Positions 1 through 13,071 are shown, numbered from the stretch's first letter. The stretch is DNA of 64,000 bases from Hyperoplus lanceolatus (GCA_026929865.2 CM049416.1:4949501-5013500), one strand, 5' to 3'. Made by a program: numbers and translations. Notes: a model not told the origin generated them from the sequence alone.

Positions 1-100
1 ATAATCAAAAACCTTGATCATGAAATTTTACTTTGAAAAAAACACAGTTTTTTGACTAAATGTGCTTATATCTTATTCCTTGTGTCTCCCTTCTTTACAG

Positions 101-227
101 ATGAGTCAAATGATCTCTTTAAATATGTGGTCACATTTCCAATTTCTTCCACGTTTTCTAGAAACAAGGGTTTTAACTTCAAAACCACAAATCACCCCAC
201 CTTCCCCTACGTGATATATATATATAT

Positions 228-277
<50 letters not shown>

Positions 278-387
278 GATTGTAATCTATTTCCGACATT
301 CTGAATAGTATTTTATTTGCATTCCAGCTACCAAAATACAAAATCCACAGGAATGGCAATCCAGGGCCCAACTACATCTATGCCTAG
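101..387 (+). CDS. Possible 3' end of a plus-strand gene (two candidate exons)
   Basis: A strong acceptor (pyrimidine tract then TTTACAG, ending at 100) opens a frame reading ESNDLFKYVVTFPIS and ending in HPTFPY at 210, where a weak GTGATA donor follows. A second acceptor (TTTGCATTCCAG) ends at 327. In the matching phase the next exon reads PKYKIHRNGNPGPNYIYA and stops at TAG, 385-387. The other two frames of the second exon are also open, and a good GTAAGT donor lies at 387-392, so frame and end are not settled. No family is recognised. If real, the gene would converge on the minus-strand gene at 11.8-27 kb. Low confidence. Confidence 0.2.
211..275. repeat. (TA)n microsatellite
   Basis: About 60 bp of nearly pure TA dinucleotides directly follows the first candidate exon. 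It accounts for the low-complexity YIYIYI translation of this stretch. Confidence 0.9.
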
Positions 388-1113
388 TAAGTATCCTTGT
401 CCTACTCGTCTTCCAGAATCATCAATTGGAGGAGAATCTGACCGGTTAGTCTGTTTTTCATTTCTAACTTGAAGAATACTCAGTGTCAATGTCAACTTTA
501 CTAATGCGTACCTATTGCTTACAAGAAATCACCTTTGAATTAAATCCAGCTCCATTGAAATGTGTTCTATTACTGGTGGTTGATCTACGTCATACAGCAT
601 TATTCATTCTAGGGATGCACGTAGGGACTCATTTCCCACATGTTTAAACAGAAGTTTTAATTTAGACTAATCGACTTCGACATGTTTAGTCAGTCCTAAC
701 ATTCTTCTAGACAATTACCAAGCCGTTAATGCAAATACAGTTGTAAGTGCAGCGCGCTGTTTATTATTAATATAACGGCCCATCATCAGACACACGCACT
801 GGATGGATTCACACACATCGATCGCTCCGTCAAGTTATCCAACTCAGAGCTTTTTGTATGGGCAGAGATTGTTATTTTAAGCTTGCTATGTTTTGGGTTC
901 TTCCCCACCGCCGCACGTAAAGACATCATTATAACAGCTGACGGGAGAGGGAGAAAAAAAACGGCTGATGAACAAGAGTCATCACAGCCATCCTTTTTAG
1001 TAGCGTTCAAGATAACCTTTTTTGCTTTGCGCTCTCACCTTTTTATCTCTCTCTCTTGTTTACCAGCTGACACCTATAGGCCTACACACATGTTTATTCT
1101 CTCTCACTTTATG
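388..1113. other. Non-coding stretch, nothing recognised
   Basis: No open frame with splice sites or recognisable protein similarity was seen on either strand. The overlapping short ORFs around 786-1140 look like chance frames. Confidence 0.5.
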
Positions 1114-1117
1114 TTAA

Positions 1118-1722
1118 AGAGGACCTATGATGCTTTTTGACTTTTATGACCTATAAACGTTGTTATGATGATTCATAGTCATGCTTAACCATACTAAATT
1201 ATCAAATAATGACTTGCATGCATTTCGACATATTCCCTGCTGACCGTCTGGGGTGTCTGTGCAGAGCACTAAACACTATTCTAGCCAGTCGAGAAGTCAC
1301 GTCTTCAAAGCGGTCTACCCTTTCATAATTTGTGACGTCGCATAAAACTTTGTGACGTCTCCACGAGGATGTTTCCATGTATGGTAATGCTGTCACTTCC
1401 CTGTTCGCGTCTGCCTCGCGCCCTTATAGGTCCATGCTCGCGCTTCCCGCCACTGAAAGTGTTCCGGAAGGAAGGTAACCAATCACAACGGAGTGGGGTT
1501 TGCAGGAGGGGGGGGGGAGGGGAGCGGAGATGGCCGAAGCACAGGCGGAGGGAGCCGAAGCACACACACTCAAGTGTTGACAGGATGTGCTGGATCGCCA
1601 AAATAAGAGAAAGAGCTTCCCGAAAATCTACATAGTTTTTTGTGATGTGATTCGTGTCAGGTTGCTCTATAGCAGTGTAAAACAAGAAATTAAGACCAGA
1701 AAAGTAGCATAATAGGTCCTCT
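1118..1722. mobile_element. TTAA-target MITE (piggyBac/Kolobok-like)
   Basis: The element starts AGAGGACCTATGATGC and ends with the near-exact inverse GCATAATAGGTCCTCT. Both ends are flanked by TTAA (1114-1117 and 1723-1726), the target duplication of piggyBac and Kolobok superfamilies. The 605-bp interior includes a G-rich run near 1508. Its short ORFs on both strands resemble no transposase, so the copy is non-autonomous. Termini are seen; the superfamily is inferred. Confidence 0.6.
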
Positions 1723-1726
1723 TTAA

Positions 1727-2264
1727 AGTCCACGTGATGGGCAATTAATTCCTAACACACCAGTATTTCTGCTCTGGAGGTTTAAACCTTTATCTGATTA
1801 GTCCTGTGCATCCCTAATTAATTCAACTGAAAACGCCATTGTGAGGGTTTTTGGTAAAGCGTGCTTCACCTTTTCACAGGTGTGCATAAATGGATCCTTG
1901 GCAGATGTAAACATCCACCATTGGATGTGGGAAGTCGGGAGAAATACTACATGACATCTAGTTCTGCAGCACATGAACCCCTGTTGCAGATTATTCTCAA
2001 CAGACGCTGAAGTTTCTGACCTTTGGTAAGACTGCATTTTTTTAGTTTTAGAGGTGAATGTGGAAATACAAATGTTAAAGACACTATAACACACTCACAC
2101 ACCTGTGGCCGCTCCTCTCCCAAACTACCTCGACTATTTCTGAAAACATGTGGAAACGTTGTGCTGTGTGCTGATTGTGTTTAGCCTACATGAAAATCCG
2201 AACATTCCCAGATTCTATCGATTGCTTCCTAAATCATGTTTGACAAAAGTGAAACTAATTTTTT
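1727..2264. other. Non-coding stretch, nothing recognised
   Basis: AT-rich sequence between the TTAA element and the LINE tail. No supported gene or repeat was seen. Confidence 0.4.
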
Positions 2265-3075
2265 AATTTTTTTCATTTAACTTTTATTTATCCTTGAGAG
2301 ACCAATTGAGGGGTGACCCTCATTTACAATGATGTCGAGTTCAAAGCAAATTCAAAGGAAAAACAACAATACATAAACAATATTCAATGCAAAAACATCA
2401 AATACACAACAACAGGTGAAGAGAAAAAAAAACAATTGAAACATTTACATAGTGGTGAAGAGTGGCAGCAATTAAAATTAAATGGGTGAAAGTACAATAT
2501 AGCCTAATTAAAACAGTTACAGGTAGAGTTTGGCAGATTTAAGATAGTTTGTTTAAATTGGTTAAAAGATATGAAGGTATTTAGTTTAATTTGTTGCTGT
2601 AAGTTATTCCAGGAGTCGGGGGCACTGAAGCTAAAAGCTGTCTTTCCCAGCTCAGACCGGGTTTGTGGGACATAAAGCATAAGCATGTCAGTGGAGCGGG
2701 TCTGATAAAGCCCATCTGAAATTTGCAGCATTTCTGTTAAATAACGAGGAAGCTTCCCGGTCAAGGCTTTGTAAATAAAAATGTGCCAATGTGCGTCACG
2801 TCTCTCTTTAAAGGAGGACCATCCAACCTTTTCATATAAAAGACAATGGTGTGTATCATAAGCATCTCCTGTGATGAACCTTAAAGCAGAGTGAAAAACA
2901 GAGTCCAGGAGTTTAAGACATGAATGTGAATGATGCATGCCGGTAAACCACATCACCGTAATCAAGGACAGACATAAAAACTGCCTCAATAATCCTTTTC
3001 CTACTAAATAAAGGGAAGGTGGTTTTGTTCCTATAAAAATAGCCAATTTTTTGTCGTAGTCGACAAACAAGATTT
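2265..3075 (-). pseudogene. 5'-truncated LINE, C-terminus of reverse transcriptase ORF
   Basis: The minus-strand frame 2504-3070 carries the typical C-terminal tail of a fish L2/CR1-clade non-LTR retrotransposon ORF2: ALRFITGDAYDTHHCLLYEK, then FKERRDAHWHIFIYKALTGK and RSELGKTAFSFSAPDSWNNL. The catalytic reverse transcriptase core is absent, so this is a 5'-truncated insertion as usual for LINEs. The 3' UTR follows toward 2265 and includes an A/T-rich tail. The clade is inferred from the RxxxGxxAFxxxAPxxWN pattern. Confidence 0.75.
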
Positions 3076-3393
3076 TTTATATGAAAATTAAAAGTGAGTT
3101 ATCCGCTCCGCTGCCGTGGCAGAGCAGAGACGGGCTAGCCCACCACCAAACAGTTTGCTCCAGCTGAAAGACTGGCTGGCGCCGATTACACATGTTGAAT
3201 CGGGTGAAAAGAATGCCCACGACATTTACGGCCGACGTCACTGAACACACCAAACAGACTCATGTCCCTGCTCCCTCCAGACTCTCCGACGATGTCCGAC
3301 GCCCGATTTTCGGCCAGATGTGTCTGCGCCTTTAACCAACCAATTACTAGTCGACGGTATTGCCTTCACATCCAGTAGTTATATGAGCCAAGT

Positions 3394-4572
3394 CAGGGCT
3401 GGACTGGCCATCGGGCGTACCGGGCAATGCCCGGTGGGCCAGCAGGCATTTTGGGCTGGGCCGAGGTCCCTTCCCTCTCGGCCGCGCAGACTGTCAACTT
3501 AACCTGAAAGGCCAATGAAATTTTGGCCCATTCATCATGATTGGTTCTGGGCCGGGCCTGGCCCAATCACACACAGCGGAGGGCCGAGGTCCCGGCCCTT
3601 GGGCCTCGGCTGTCAATCACTCAATCAAGTCACGTCACTAACAGACAGAAAAACAACTCGAGAAAAACGGAGAAGAAACGGAAAGGAGACAAATGCTGGA
3701 CTAGTGGTAAGAAGTTGAAAATAAAGTTATGTTGAGAACAATTATTTGCGTAGCTTGCTAAATTTTAACAAAGCATGTGTAGTTTGCCAACAGCTAGCTG
3801 CTTGCGTTAACATCATGGATAGAGCCATCTATAGAGCCAGGTCAAAGTGTCTATTTTAGCTAAACATTTGCTAGCTCTCTTGTGGTTTCTTAGAGGAGTT
3901 AAATAGCTCTGTTGTTGGTGTATTCAAAGAGTATCAATACTTTGCTAGCTGATCAACATTAAAGTGAGGAAGCTGTCAGTTTTTGCTTCTTGCTTATTCA
4001 GTAGGCTATAGTGGATTTAATAATGTTTGACTTAAATATACCTTTTCTGTACTGATTGTTGATATGGTTAAACATACTTGAATTTCATTTATTTATAATA
4101 TAAATGCAATTTTTAAAAAAAGACTGTAATTTGACCTGGATATATTAGAAAGTTAACAGTAAATGCAGAAAAGTATATTCACTCAAATATGCAACTTAAA
4201 GTTGTCACACTTTCTCCTTTCACAACACTTTGACAACACTTTTTTAGAAGCATTCATAAAATTAGACCACCACAGAATTATACTTACTTTTACAAGCTGT
4301 TGAGTTTCTTTTACTAGACCTGCTTTCTAGACCATCATGTACTTTACTTTTGTACACTTTTGTTTCACACTGGTTTACTTAGTAGAACAACAATTTGTGC
4401 ATTTTGCCTATATAACTCTATATTGTAATGCATCTTTCCACCTCTTGATACATCCTTAAAACCTCAATCAATTGTGTGTCTCTCCTCATTTATGAAACAG
4501 GTTGAGACACCATCCACAGAGGAGGAGTCTGGAGAGAGAGAGAGAGCAAGGAGCAGGAGGTTGATTACTTAG
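3394..4572 (+). mobile_element. hAT-like element 5' end with remnant exons
   Basis: CAGGGCTGGACTGGCCATCG at 3394 matches a hAT terminus that I know from fish genomes. A Lys/Arg-rich frame ends at a GTG|GTAAGA donor (3706). An acceptor at 4499-4500 (TCATTTATGAAACAG) opens VETPSTEEESGERERARS, which stops at 4572. The phases agree, which suggests the first exons of a hAT transposase gene. No matching right terminus was found, so the 3' limit is provisional. The G+C-rich block just upstream (3090-3345) is unassigned. Confidence 0.4.
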
Positions 4573-7318
4573 TCCGTCCTGAGCCTATACCATCTTAGAG
4601 GCATTTTTTGAGCACTACCCACAACAGAATACTATAGCTACTATAATACTTTGTAAATATTATTGTATTATATGTCTGTACACTTGTTCAAAATGAACCA
4701 ACATCAACAGCAACACCTAGGTCAACAGGATTTCCAAAGGTGTCTATTAGAAAAAGAGTGTTCCTTTTTTGAGTCTGAACATAACCTGTTCAGAGCAGGT
4801 TAAGTGTGCAGCAAAAGTGGGGCACACCTAAACATGATGATCTAGCCATCTTAAAAGAGAGCAAGAGGAATATGTGAGAGTAAAATGGTGAATCCTGTCT
4901 AATGGTTAAGCGTCTCACCACTGAATCATCCGACAGTGGAATCACCTCACATATGATGTCAGACCTCCAGTCATGTCTGTTGATGGATGTTTAATTATGC
5001 AGCAAGGTTATGAGCTGAGATCGCCACAGAATGCTCTGCACGCACAGTTATTTGTGGATCTCAAGAAGCTGATTCATACTTCAAGTTTATACGCCGACAG
5101 TCGGCTGTTATTGCAGTGAAAGTAACTTGAAAAAGTAAATCAACAACGTTTACTGCCACTGTCACAGTTGATTATAGGCAATTTCCATGTTATTTTGCAA
5201 ACAGCATGAAATGACTAAACAACTCATATTTTCCCGATGTCCCAAAATCAAACCTGTGCAAAACTCAATCTTGTAGGTACTGTTAGCTCTTTAAGGGCTT
5301 TTAAAACTGAACAGCTCAAAGATGAAGTAACTTCTTTTTTTCCCACCACATGTGTGTAGGTGAACCAATGCATGCAAATCTGTTAGGAACTGAAAAAAAC
5401 AAACATGCAACCATAACTGACTAACTGAGACTAATAATGATTAATAACAGCCCATACTGTAGTCACGCACAAAACAACTATTTATTGGGGGAAACTATGC
5501 AGTTCTGGGAGAGTTTATTGCAGACAAGCAGGGTGATGACATCACTGCGGTTTGAGCCAGTGCCTGGTATGAACCAAAGTGCTTTCACAATAACAATAAT
5601 TGGATAATAAGGAACAACAGCCAGATAATTCAAAGACACGGTGTACTATTGATGTTGATAATTAGCATGTGTTATTAGGTCTGGAGAACAACCTCTGCTT
5701 ACTTGAGGTTTTATATTTATTTTCTTTTTCCTAAAATGATTATTTGAACTGTAGCAGATTACTAATTGGAGTTTAAAGAGATGCAGCTTTTGAAGAATGT
5801 GCATTTTTCATCACGCATTGGCACAAACATGGTAAGATATCTGAGAATGGATTTGTATTTTATAAGAGCCTGTATCTGACAGAGGACATTCAAATGGAAG
5901 CCAACTGCATTGACTAGGAGTGGAAATCATCAGTTTACCTGGCTGTAGCTTGTTTGACAAATCAGCTTAGAAATCATCTATAGCACTAGAAATATTGAAA
6001 ACTGTTTTCTGGTTTGATTGGGCAAACACACAGCCTATTTCTCCACCTGAAATGAGTAGATCATGCATTGCATTGCTTGAAAATATTTAAAGGCACAGTG
6101 TGTTGAAAGTATTGGCGTTTTTCAGAACAAACTTGGTAGAAAAGTTGAGTAAGTAACTTATAAGTGTATGATCGTTTCACAATGTAAAGCAATACTGTAT
6201 TTACCTTTTTAGAATGAGCCATTTATATCTCCATAGGAGTGTGGTGCGCTGCCATGCTGCATCACCATGTTTCTAAAGCACAGAAGGAAAAAAAATTAAC
6301 GACCTTAATGTATTTTTATATATAGTGGCTGTCTGCCGGAAATGCACCTGCTGGAAGACCAAGAAGAAGTATATAATAAATAACAAGATACATCTTCACC
6401 TCATCAATTGATATTTAGGAAAGACTTGAGGCAGTGGATGATGCCATCTTTAGTAACTGTCCTTGAAGGCCACTGTAGCTTTTTTAAAACTCACCCAAAG
6501 GGAGGAGTAGACACGGAGCATTGCAATCCTGAACTTTCACCACTAGATAATGTCAAAATAAAGAACACCGATACTACACACTGAACCCTAAAGAGAAAAA
6601 GTACGAAAAATACAACTTCTTCCTGGTTTGCTTTTATAAAAATAAGTAAATGAGCACTGGTATAATAATGGTCTAAAACCTGCTCAGGATAATGCATATC
6701 TAGATGTAAACATTGCAGAGGCTTCTAGGTAAGGTATGGCACATTGTTAGTGGGAGGGAAGATGACAAGATATGAAAGAGAGTTCATGTTCCTGTACGTC
6801 TGGGTCCTCGGGCAGTAATATACTTTGCATTGTAAGTCATATACTCCCCTTTTTTGTCCGGTTTTTATCCATCAGACACACTGGAAACTCCTGTTCCTCC
6901 GCATCTCACTTTCCTATCTCTCTCTCCCTCCCTCTGTCAAAAGCTTTTGTCTTCCCCTCCACTAATATACGGATGAAAGAGTTCTATAGAACCCTGATGT
7001 GAAGTCTTTCATGTGTACAAAAAAAAAAACTGCCCCAGGCCACACCTTATATGTACGAACACACACATGCAGGATGCACAACGATACTCCATGAATTGAC
7101 ACATGACACACACACATACCCACAAAGATGAGACATAAAACTAATGCATATACAAGTACAATTCTTTGCACACATATAATTGAGGAAGAAGAGTGCATAC
7201 ACAGCCATGCAGGAACTTTAACACCCACGCACACAGGCACTAAAACAGTTGCATACATAGAGATCGCATCCAGGACACACCCTGTTCTCTGTCCATCTGT
7301 GTAAATACATTAACTTTG

Positions 7319-7320
<2 letters not shown>
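4573..7320. other. Long non-coding stretch
   Basis: AT-rich sequence with no ORF that has splice sites or recognisable protein similarity. The segment near 6090-6240 (AAAGGCACAGTGTGTTGAAA) resembles a common fish MITE end, but no partner end was found. Confidence 0.5.
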
Positions 7321-7363
<43 letters not shown>

Positions 7364-7380
7364 TGTGTGTGTGTGTGCGC
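7321..7380. repeat. (GT)n microsatellite
   Basis: About 55 bp of GT dinucleotides with single interruptions (TCTG, GCGC) near the right end. Confidence 0.9.
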
Positions 7381-7532
7381 GTCTACAAATCTTTCTCACT
7401 GCAGCTCTTTCCTTCATCGTGCCTTCTGTAGTAGATTTGTTTCATGGGAGAGTTAGTACACCCCTATATTTATCAGAACTTTAAATCCGTTAAATTAGAA
7501 CCAGGTGAATAGGATCAGGTTCCAATGATCAA

Positions 7533-8362
7533 GGGCTTTCACACCTAAAAGTCCGCACCAAGGTCCGAACTAAGGATTATTTTTTTGCTCCACTGTGTAG
7601 ATTTGATACGCTTAGGTTTGGTTTCATATTGCAGTTTTGCCAGTGCACTAAAGAACTTTCCATGACTACCTCCTGTGTTTATCACCTATGTAACCTATTT
7701 CCTGTTAAGTACTTTTATTATGAAGGGGCAGGACGGATGTGTCAGCCATGTGAATGTGGCTGACTTAGTTCAATGTTGTGAGTGCTGAAATAAAGTGCAT
7801 TGTCCCATTCAGTTCAAGGTTTTCCGTATCTTTGTTTGTACAATATCCAGGTAGAGGCGACATTATAAACCCTCTGGGAGCCTACACCTACATGGGCTGC
7901 ATCTCCCTAGTGGACACCGATTGGTTTGTAGATGGGCGTGCGTCTGATGTCTGCGTTTCTATTATGAATCAATGAAGAAAAATATATTTACAGATTAATT
8001 TCCCGCAGCGCTGTATAGTTCAGGCAGTTGCCCAGACAACACACACCTCCCACTTTGACTACAGTTGTATAGGCCTATAAAATGATTAAAACAATCGTCT
8101 GTCTCCTGTCAGCTATCCCCGCCCCCGCTCCTACAGTTCCCCCGTCACCGGCTTATTTCTCTTCTTTGTGACTGGTGATAGCCGGTCAGGACTGCCTGTA
8201 ACTGGTCCGAAAGTCCGAACCATGGTTCAGTATCATTCGGATCCAGACCACGTCTTTAGGTCGGACCAAGGTCTGCCTGTTTAATCTGGATTGTGGTCCA
8301 TGGGAGGTTTAACACCTGTAATTAAAATTTGTATCAAACAAGAAAGTCCGGACCAAAGCCCC
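7533..8362. mobile_element. Probable MITE with GGGCTTT termini
   Basis: GGGCTTTCACACC at the left and CCAAAGCCCCC at the right form short inverted ends. Inside them, AAGTCCGNACC-type motifs recur on both sides (for example 7551, 8212 and 8345). No clean target duplication could be fixed and no transposase is present. This resembles fish PIF/Harbinger-derived MITEs, but the assignment is tentative. Confidence 0.35.
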
Positions 8363-9274
8363 CTAAAACATTGTAAGGGACTATCCTGGAGGAATTTATT
8401 TTAACTCTCATTTTAATCCCAGACATCCAGGGTCTGGTTTGCTCTGTCCTTTTGAAGTGTGTGGTATCGTCGCGCCTTGACCAACAGAGCTCTTTTAAGC
8501 CATGAGAAAGTTTATGAGTCTGAGCTGGGGTTGTAATAAATCTCCTAAATATTTGGGGGACACGATCACTCCACTTTATAGAATATCATCAACATGAGGA
8601 GAACATTTTTGCCAATTTGTCCAGGACTGTAAAGTCAGCCTATGAGGTCAGACAAGTGTCCAAGAACCCTAGTATATCGTCATAGAATGTGCAGGTTACT
8701 CTTGCAACTGTGTGTTTCAGTGCATGTGTCTACAATAAGGAAGACTTCACGTAACCTTGAAGGGAGGAAGGAGGAGAAGGAATTTCAAAGTTTTAAAACA
8801 GTGCATAGGATTCACATCAGAAGGTTTTCTAAAGAGAACACAAGAAGTTTTAAAGCCCACAATATTCAGATTTATTCAAACTGCGATTTTCCTTTTATGA
8901 TATATGATATGATATGCTATGCCTATAAATAGTCAGCCATCCCTAATTAATATCTATTGATACTGCAGGCAAACATCATGGCAAAAGCTGACCGGAAGCT
9001 GAAATAATAAATTGGTGATAGAGACGGACACATATCAGACGACCCCAGTATGCCATTTGTATTCCCTTGTTTGGAATGACTAAAACTAATGAAATCAAGT
9101 TACATACACTTACAGTGGGTACCAAATAATTGGCATTATTCACAAAAAGGATTACTAACGTTTAGTTGTGTGTTCCAGTGGGGTTGGTGGTGTTGCAGCC
9201 GTAGTCCTTAGGACATCGGTGTGCAGCCAAGATCTTAACAGCTTTCATCCACGTATACCTTCCAGCCTCAAGCA
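8363..9274. other. Non-coding stretch, nothing recognised
   Basis: The ORF starting at 8642 has no splice sites or recognisable similarity and is probably chance. No repeat was assigned. Confidence 0.4.
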
Positions 9275-9581
9275 TGTAACACTGCTGCGTCTAAATAAAT
9301 GAATGAGTCATGGGTTGACCCAGGTCACGATCCACCGCTTTGGAATAGCATGTCTGATCATGATTTGGACATTCAATGAATGAAGACTGTAAGAGCCAAT
9401 CAGGGGTCTATATAAGTAGGAACCAATCTGTGGACAAACGGTTTTTTACCATACACTCAGTCACGTAGCACGCCATACAACTTGGCTGCAGCAAGGGAAT
9501 ATGTTTGTAATCACTTGAAAGAAGAATAAACCGAACGGATGGTTTTAATTGCAAATACGACTCTGACTCTCATTCATAACA
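9275..9581 (+). mobile_element. LTR-like sequence of a retrotransposon
   Basis: The block starts TGTAACACTG and ends CATTCATAACA (TG...CA). In LTR order it has a CCAAT motif (9396-9400), a TATA box TATATAAG (9409-9416) and a poly(A) signal AATAAA (9525-9530) 109 bp further on. This is U3-R-U5 architecture in plus orientation. No second LTR and no matching flanking duplication were found, so it may be a truncated copy. The superfamily (Ty3-like or BEL-like) is undecided. Confidence 0.45.
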
Positions 9582-10079
9582 ACCAAGGAAATATGCGTCA
9601 AGAAGGTACTCCGCGGTACAGCATCTCGGGGCTTAAAGCTTGGGCTTGGCCTCTACAAAGACGATTTTGATTAATCAAAGCAAACCGATTCTCACACACT
9701 GACCTTATAGTGTGCAGTCAATAGCACATACACCATTTGGTATACTGCCTGGACATTGCCGCAAATTGCATGCTTTTATTTGTCTTTTATTTGCATCTCC
9801 CATCAAGGGTGCTTTTTATAAATCCCAAAGTTTTCTTAGAAAAAGGCGTTGGCCGTCTTTTTGGCATACATCATGTTTATAAATGAGGCACCAAGACTTC
9901 TGGAACAATATGCTCTGGGCAGATGGGTCAAAGATGCAATGAGAGTTGTTTGGCCATAATACTAGAAGACCTTTGGCGCAAAGAGCATTTGAGTAGAAGA
10001 ACCTCAAACCAACTTTCGCATTTATTTATCTTGGGTTGTAAATAAATAAAAAAGTATCTCGAAGAAAACTATCTATAAC

Positions 10080-10290
10080 CAGTGGCGTGCACAGACATTT
10101 TGGGGGGCAGGTGCTCAGTGCAAAAAAAGGGCACAATAGATGTGCTAAAATGCCCATCTGTGGGCATTTTTCTGAGTGACCCTGAAGCTTTAGGCTTCAG
10201 AATTATTAATGTCACTGTCTATTTCCTGCTGTTTTCTCCTTCTTCTGCATTTACCATAGAAGGCAACAGTGAGCTGAAGTCCAGGACCTC
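10080..10290 (+). mobile_element. hAT-like 5' terminus fragment
   Basis: CAGTGGCGTGCACAGACATT, followed by a G-rich block, resembles hAT family ends (CAGTGGCGTG). No inverse terminus was found nearby, so the right limit is arbitrary. The short ORF starting at 10082 lies inside and is not thought to be a gene. Confidence 0.3.
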
Positions 10291-10831
10291 TTAAATCTTG
10301 TTTGGATAGACACTCTCCGGCCATATGAAAACACAAATACGGTTAAATAGATGCAAGTGCAAATACACAGAAACTTGCATGCAAACTGCCGACAGAATGA
10401 TGTACAATCACACCAACAGAAATTTTCTGAACAAAATAAAAAATAAAATGTGTCCAAACTCACACTCACAAATGATGTTGCTTTATTTATGGTTTAGACA
10501 AGCGGCCACAACCTGAACCAGTGCACCAAAACTCTTAATCTGCTCTCCGGAAAGGAAACATTTTGATCAAAATTCCACAAAAAACTGTGTTTAAATGATG
10601 TTTTTTGGCCCAAACATGGCTTTTGGGCCTCGTCGTTTTTCATTGGACACTGTGTGAAATCTCAACAAATTAAACTTTACACACAGATACATTTGTGTGA
10701 CTCATAGGGGATTTGCAATCACCAAGCTGGGTGAATTATAACGTTAGAATCTTGTTGCCTGATATTTTGGACATTACTTTATATCCCGGAAGTTAAGCAA
10801 AGCTCCATATCATCTAGCAGTACTTAAGTGT

Positions 10832-11160
10832 TAGGGCTGTGGTCAAATATTGATATGGCAATATACCGTGATATTTATTTTTGTGATAATCTGTATCATA
10901 TCATCAGCTCCAGTATCAATATAAAAAAAAATCAGGTTTCAAACTTGTGAACTACAACCTTTGTTCAGGCTAGTTCTGAATTGCCGGGTTTTGAATTTGA
11001 ATGAAAGTCTGTGCTTAATTATCAATATGAAGTGATATATTAAGACCTCCTACATTTTAAACAGCAAATAGTTTTTCAGCTCTGTTTTGGAATATCGCAA
11101 TGTGGATCACAGTATGCATTGTATCGCAATGTATTGCAATATATCATATCGTGTGGTGGC
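10832..11160. mobile_element. hAT-like MITE, right end degraded
   Basis: TAGGGCTGTGG at 10832 is a hAT-type terminus. The interior has many ATATTG/CAATAT and ATGATAC-like blocks that are inverted between the left (10845-10920) and the right (11090-11150) parts. A clean right terminus and an 8-bp duplication are missing. It resembles the complete element at 55638-55978. Confidence 0.4.
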
Positions 11161-11504
11161 ATTTAGCAAAGCGGAAGCCATTTTGTTTATTTCAGATCTG
11201 AAATAATGGATCCGCATTTTAAATGGAGAAACCTGCAGTGCATTTTTTTTTCCTGCTGAACAATCTCAATTCAATTCCTATCACAACTTCTCCAGTCAAT
11301 ATCAGTGATGATTGAGATTTTCGATTTTCGATGATCGAGAAAGTCAAAATCACCTTTTATTAAAATCAGTGAATATCTTGTCATGCTACCTGTCCATACT
11401 GTTTAGGGCTGAAAAATAATCTGGTGTAGGTATACAGCCTAGGCTCTGTAAATAAATAATTTAAAAAAAAAAATCGGTGCATAAACACTACAGACGGGTA
11501 AGTA

Positions 11505-11585
11505 AGTAAGCTTTTATTTATAGAGCGCCCTTCACAGACCAGGGTCACAAAGCGCTTCACAATGCGCTTCCAAAGCAAAGGGTAG
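11505..11585 (-). repeat. LINE (L2-type) 3'-tail fragment
   Basis: TTTTATTTATAGAGCGCCC, followed by ACAAAGCGCTTCAC, is the inverse of the 3' terminal segment shared by many fish L2-clade LINEs and their SINEs. It is only about 80 bp long. Confidence 0.5.
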
Positions 11586-11729
11586 CGGTTTGTGAGGAGA
11601 TATTCACTGATTTTGACAAAGTGATTTTGAAAACAAGCTTTGTCCAGAATCACTGTCTCCACAATGGAGTCCATGTGGCTTTGTTCATTATCGTCTCATT
11701 AATTCCACTTTTTGTTGACATAGCAACCA

Positions 11730-11735
11730 TTTATT
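11730..11735 (-). terminator. Poly(A) signal AATAAA of the six-exon gene
   Basis: AATAAA on the minus strand, about 65 bp beyond the TAG at 11801-11803. This supports that exon as the true last exon. Confidence 0.55.
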
Positions 11736-11800
11736 GATGTTAAAGTGCATGGAGAAAATCTAATTTGTCTAAGTCAGCCTCTCATTTGTCTGCTGTACAT

Positions 11801-11890
11801 CTACATCCTGGTGAGAAGTTCATTGACTGTGAGGCTGGCTGCTGCACCCTCCATCCCCGACTCTCCTTCTAGCACCTTCCTTTGGAACTC
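11801..11890 (-). CDS. Exon 6 (last) of the unidentified gene
   Basis: Acceptor CTGTTCCCCTCCTGCAG (pyrimidine-rich) precedes GAG TTC. The exon encodes EFQRKVLEGESGMEGAAASL, then TVNELLTRM and TAG (11801-11803), 29 codons plus stop. It continues the coiled coil from exon 5 and ends in a short Ala/Ser-rich segment. Confidence 0.7.
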   Translation of the reverse strand, partial: EFQRKVLEGESGMEGAAASLTVNELLTRM

Positions 11891-13032
11891 CTGCAGGAGG
11901 GGAACAGTGAAGAAATTAAGTAGATTACTTTATATTATTCTAATTTCTGGTTCAGAATTGTAATTTGGGATTCTACTAGAAACTGTTTTTTTATGGTGTA
12001 GTGTCCAAAACTCTTTATATTTCTCACAGTGCCATTGCTGAATATCTTCTTTTCAGCATCCCTCTCAAATGCTCCGTTTTAGAGTCCCTTTAAGCCCAGC
12101 CTTCCAAAACAGCCACGTGTGCTCGGATTAGCCCTGAATCTAAATGCAGGTTTAAATCTAACTACAGGTTAGATTTAGGGGTATCTGGGTGTGTATTTAC
12201 TACAGGTGTAGGTGCTAGGTTAGGTTGGTAATGAGGGGGCATGGCTTCTCCCCTTATGACACAATAAAGGGAGTGAAATCTGACAGGGGTTTTTGAACAC
12301 AGGTTTCAGAAAGCAAGATGTATTTCCCAAAATGCCTTAACATTCCTTCTGGATTCAGGAAATATAGTCTTGGCTAAAAACAGTCGTCAAGTATGAAGGA
12401 GGACTATACATTGGGGACACCATATTATTTTTGAAAAAACAAGAAAAGTTGCATTTTGCAGGAAACCTTTTACATGATATACTGTATTCTCAATCGTAGA
12501 TGAATCAGCAATCTTGAGCAGAAACTAAAACATGTACTCAAAAAGGGGTTGGGAATCAGAAAAGAAATATCTCTCCCACTGTATATGATTGACAGATGTT
12601 CCCAGTAAAGTTTTGTCCGAAACAAAGCACAAAGCAACAATTTCTTGGCACCAGAGTGAAGTGAAATTACAGCCAACAACGTGATGACAGTTTGGCACTT
12701 TTCACTTTACCATGCATCTCTTCATTTAAAGAGCTACTGACAGGCATCTTTAATCATGTGCCTGATCAATGACCTTGACTTGTGACCGCTCTGTAACTTT
12801 AGGAAGATTTCCCCCCATGTCTGATAAATGGCTCATCTCAGATCTTTAAAAAAAGCTTTTCTTTCTTGCAGGAGCTTTGAAACATTAGAGGCCTTGTGGC
12901 TGCTGGAGCCATCACACTGGGGGGTTTGAACCTCTCAGTAGGCATTATCATGTCAAACAGTAACTGGTTGATTTTGTCAGCAGTATATTTAACATCAACA
13001 ATTTTATGGCAGCTACGTCTAAGATTATGATG

Positions 13033-13071
<39 letters not shown>

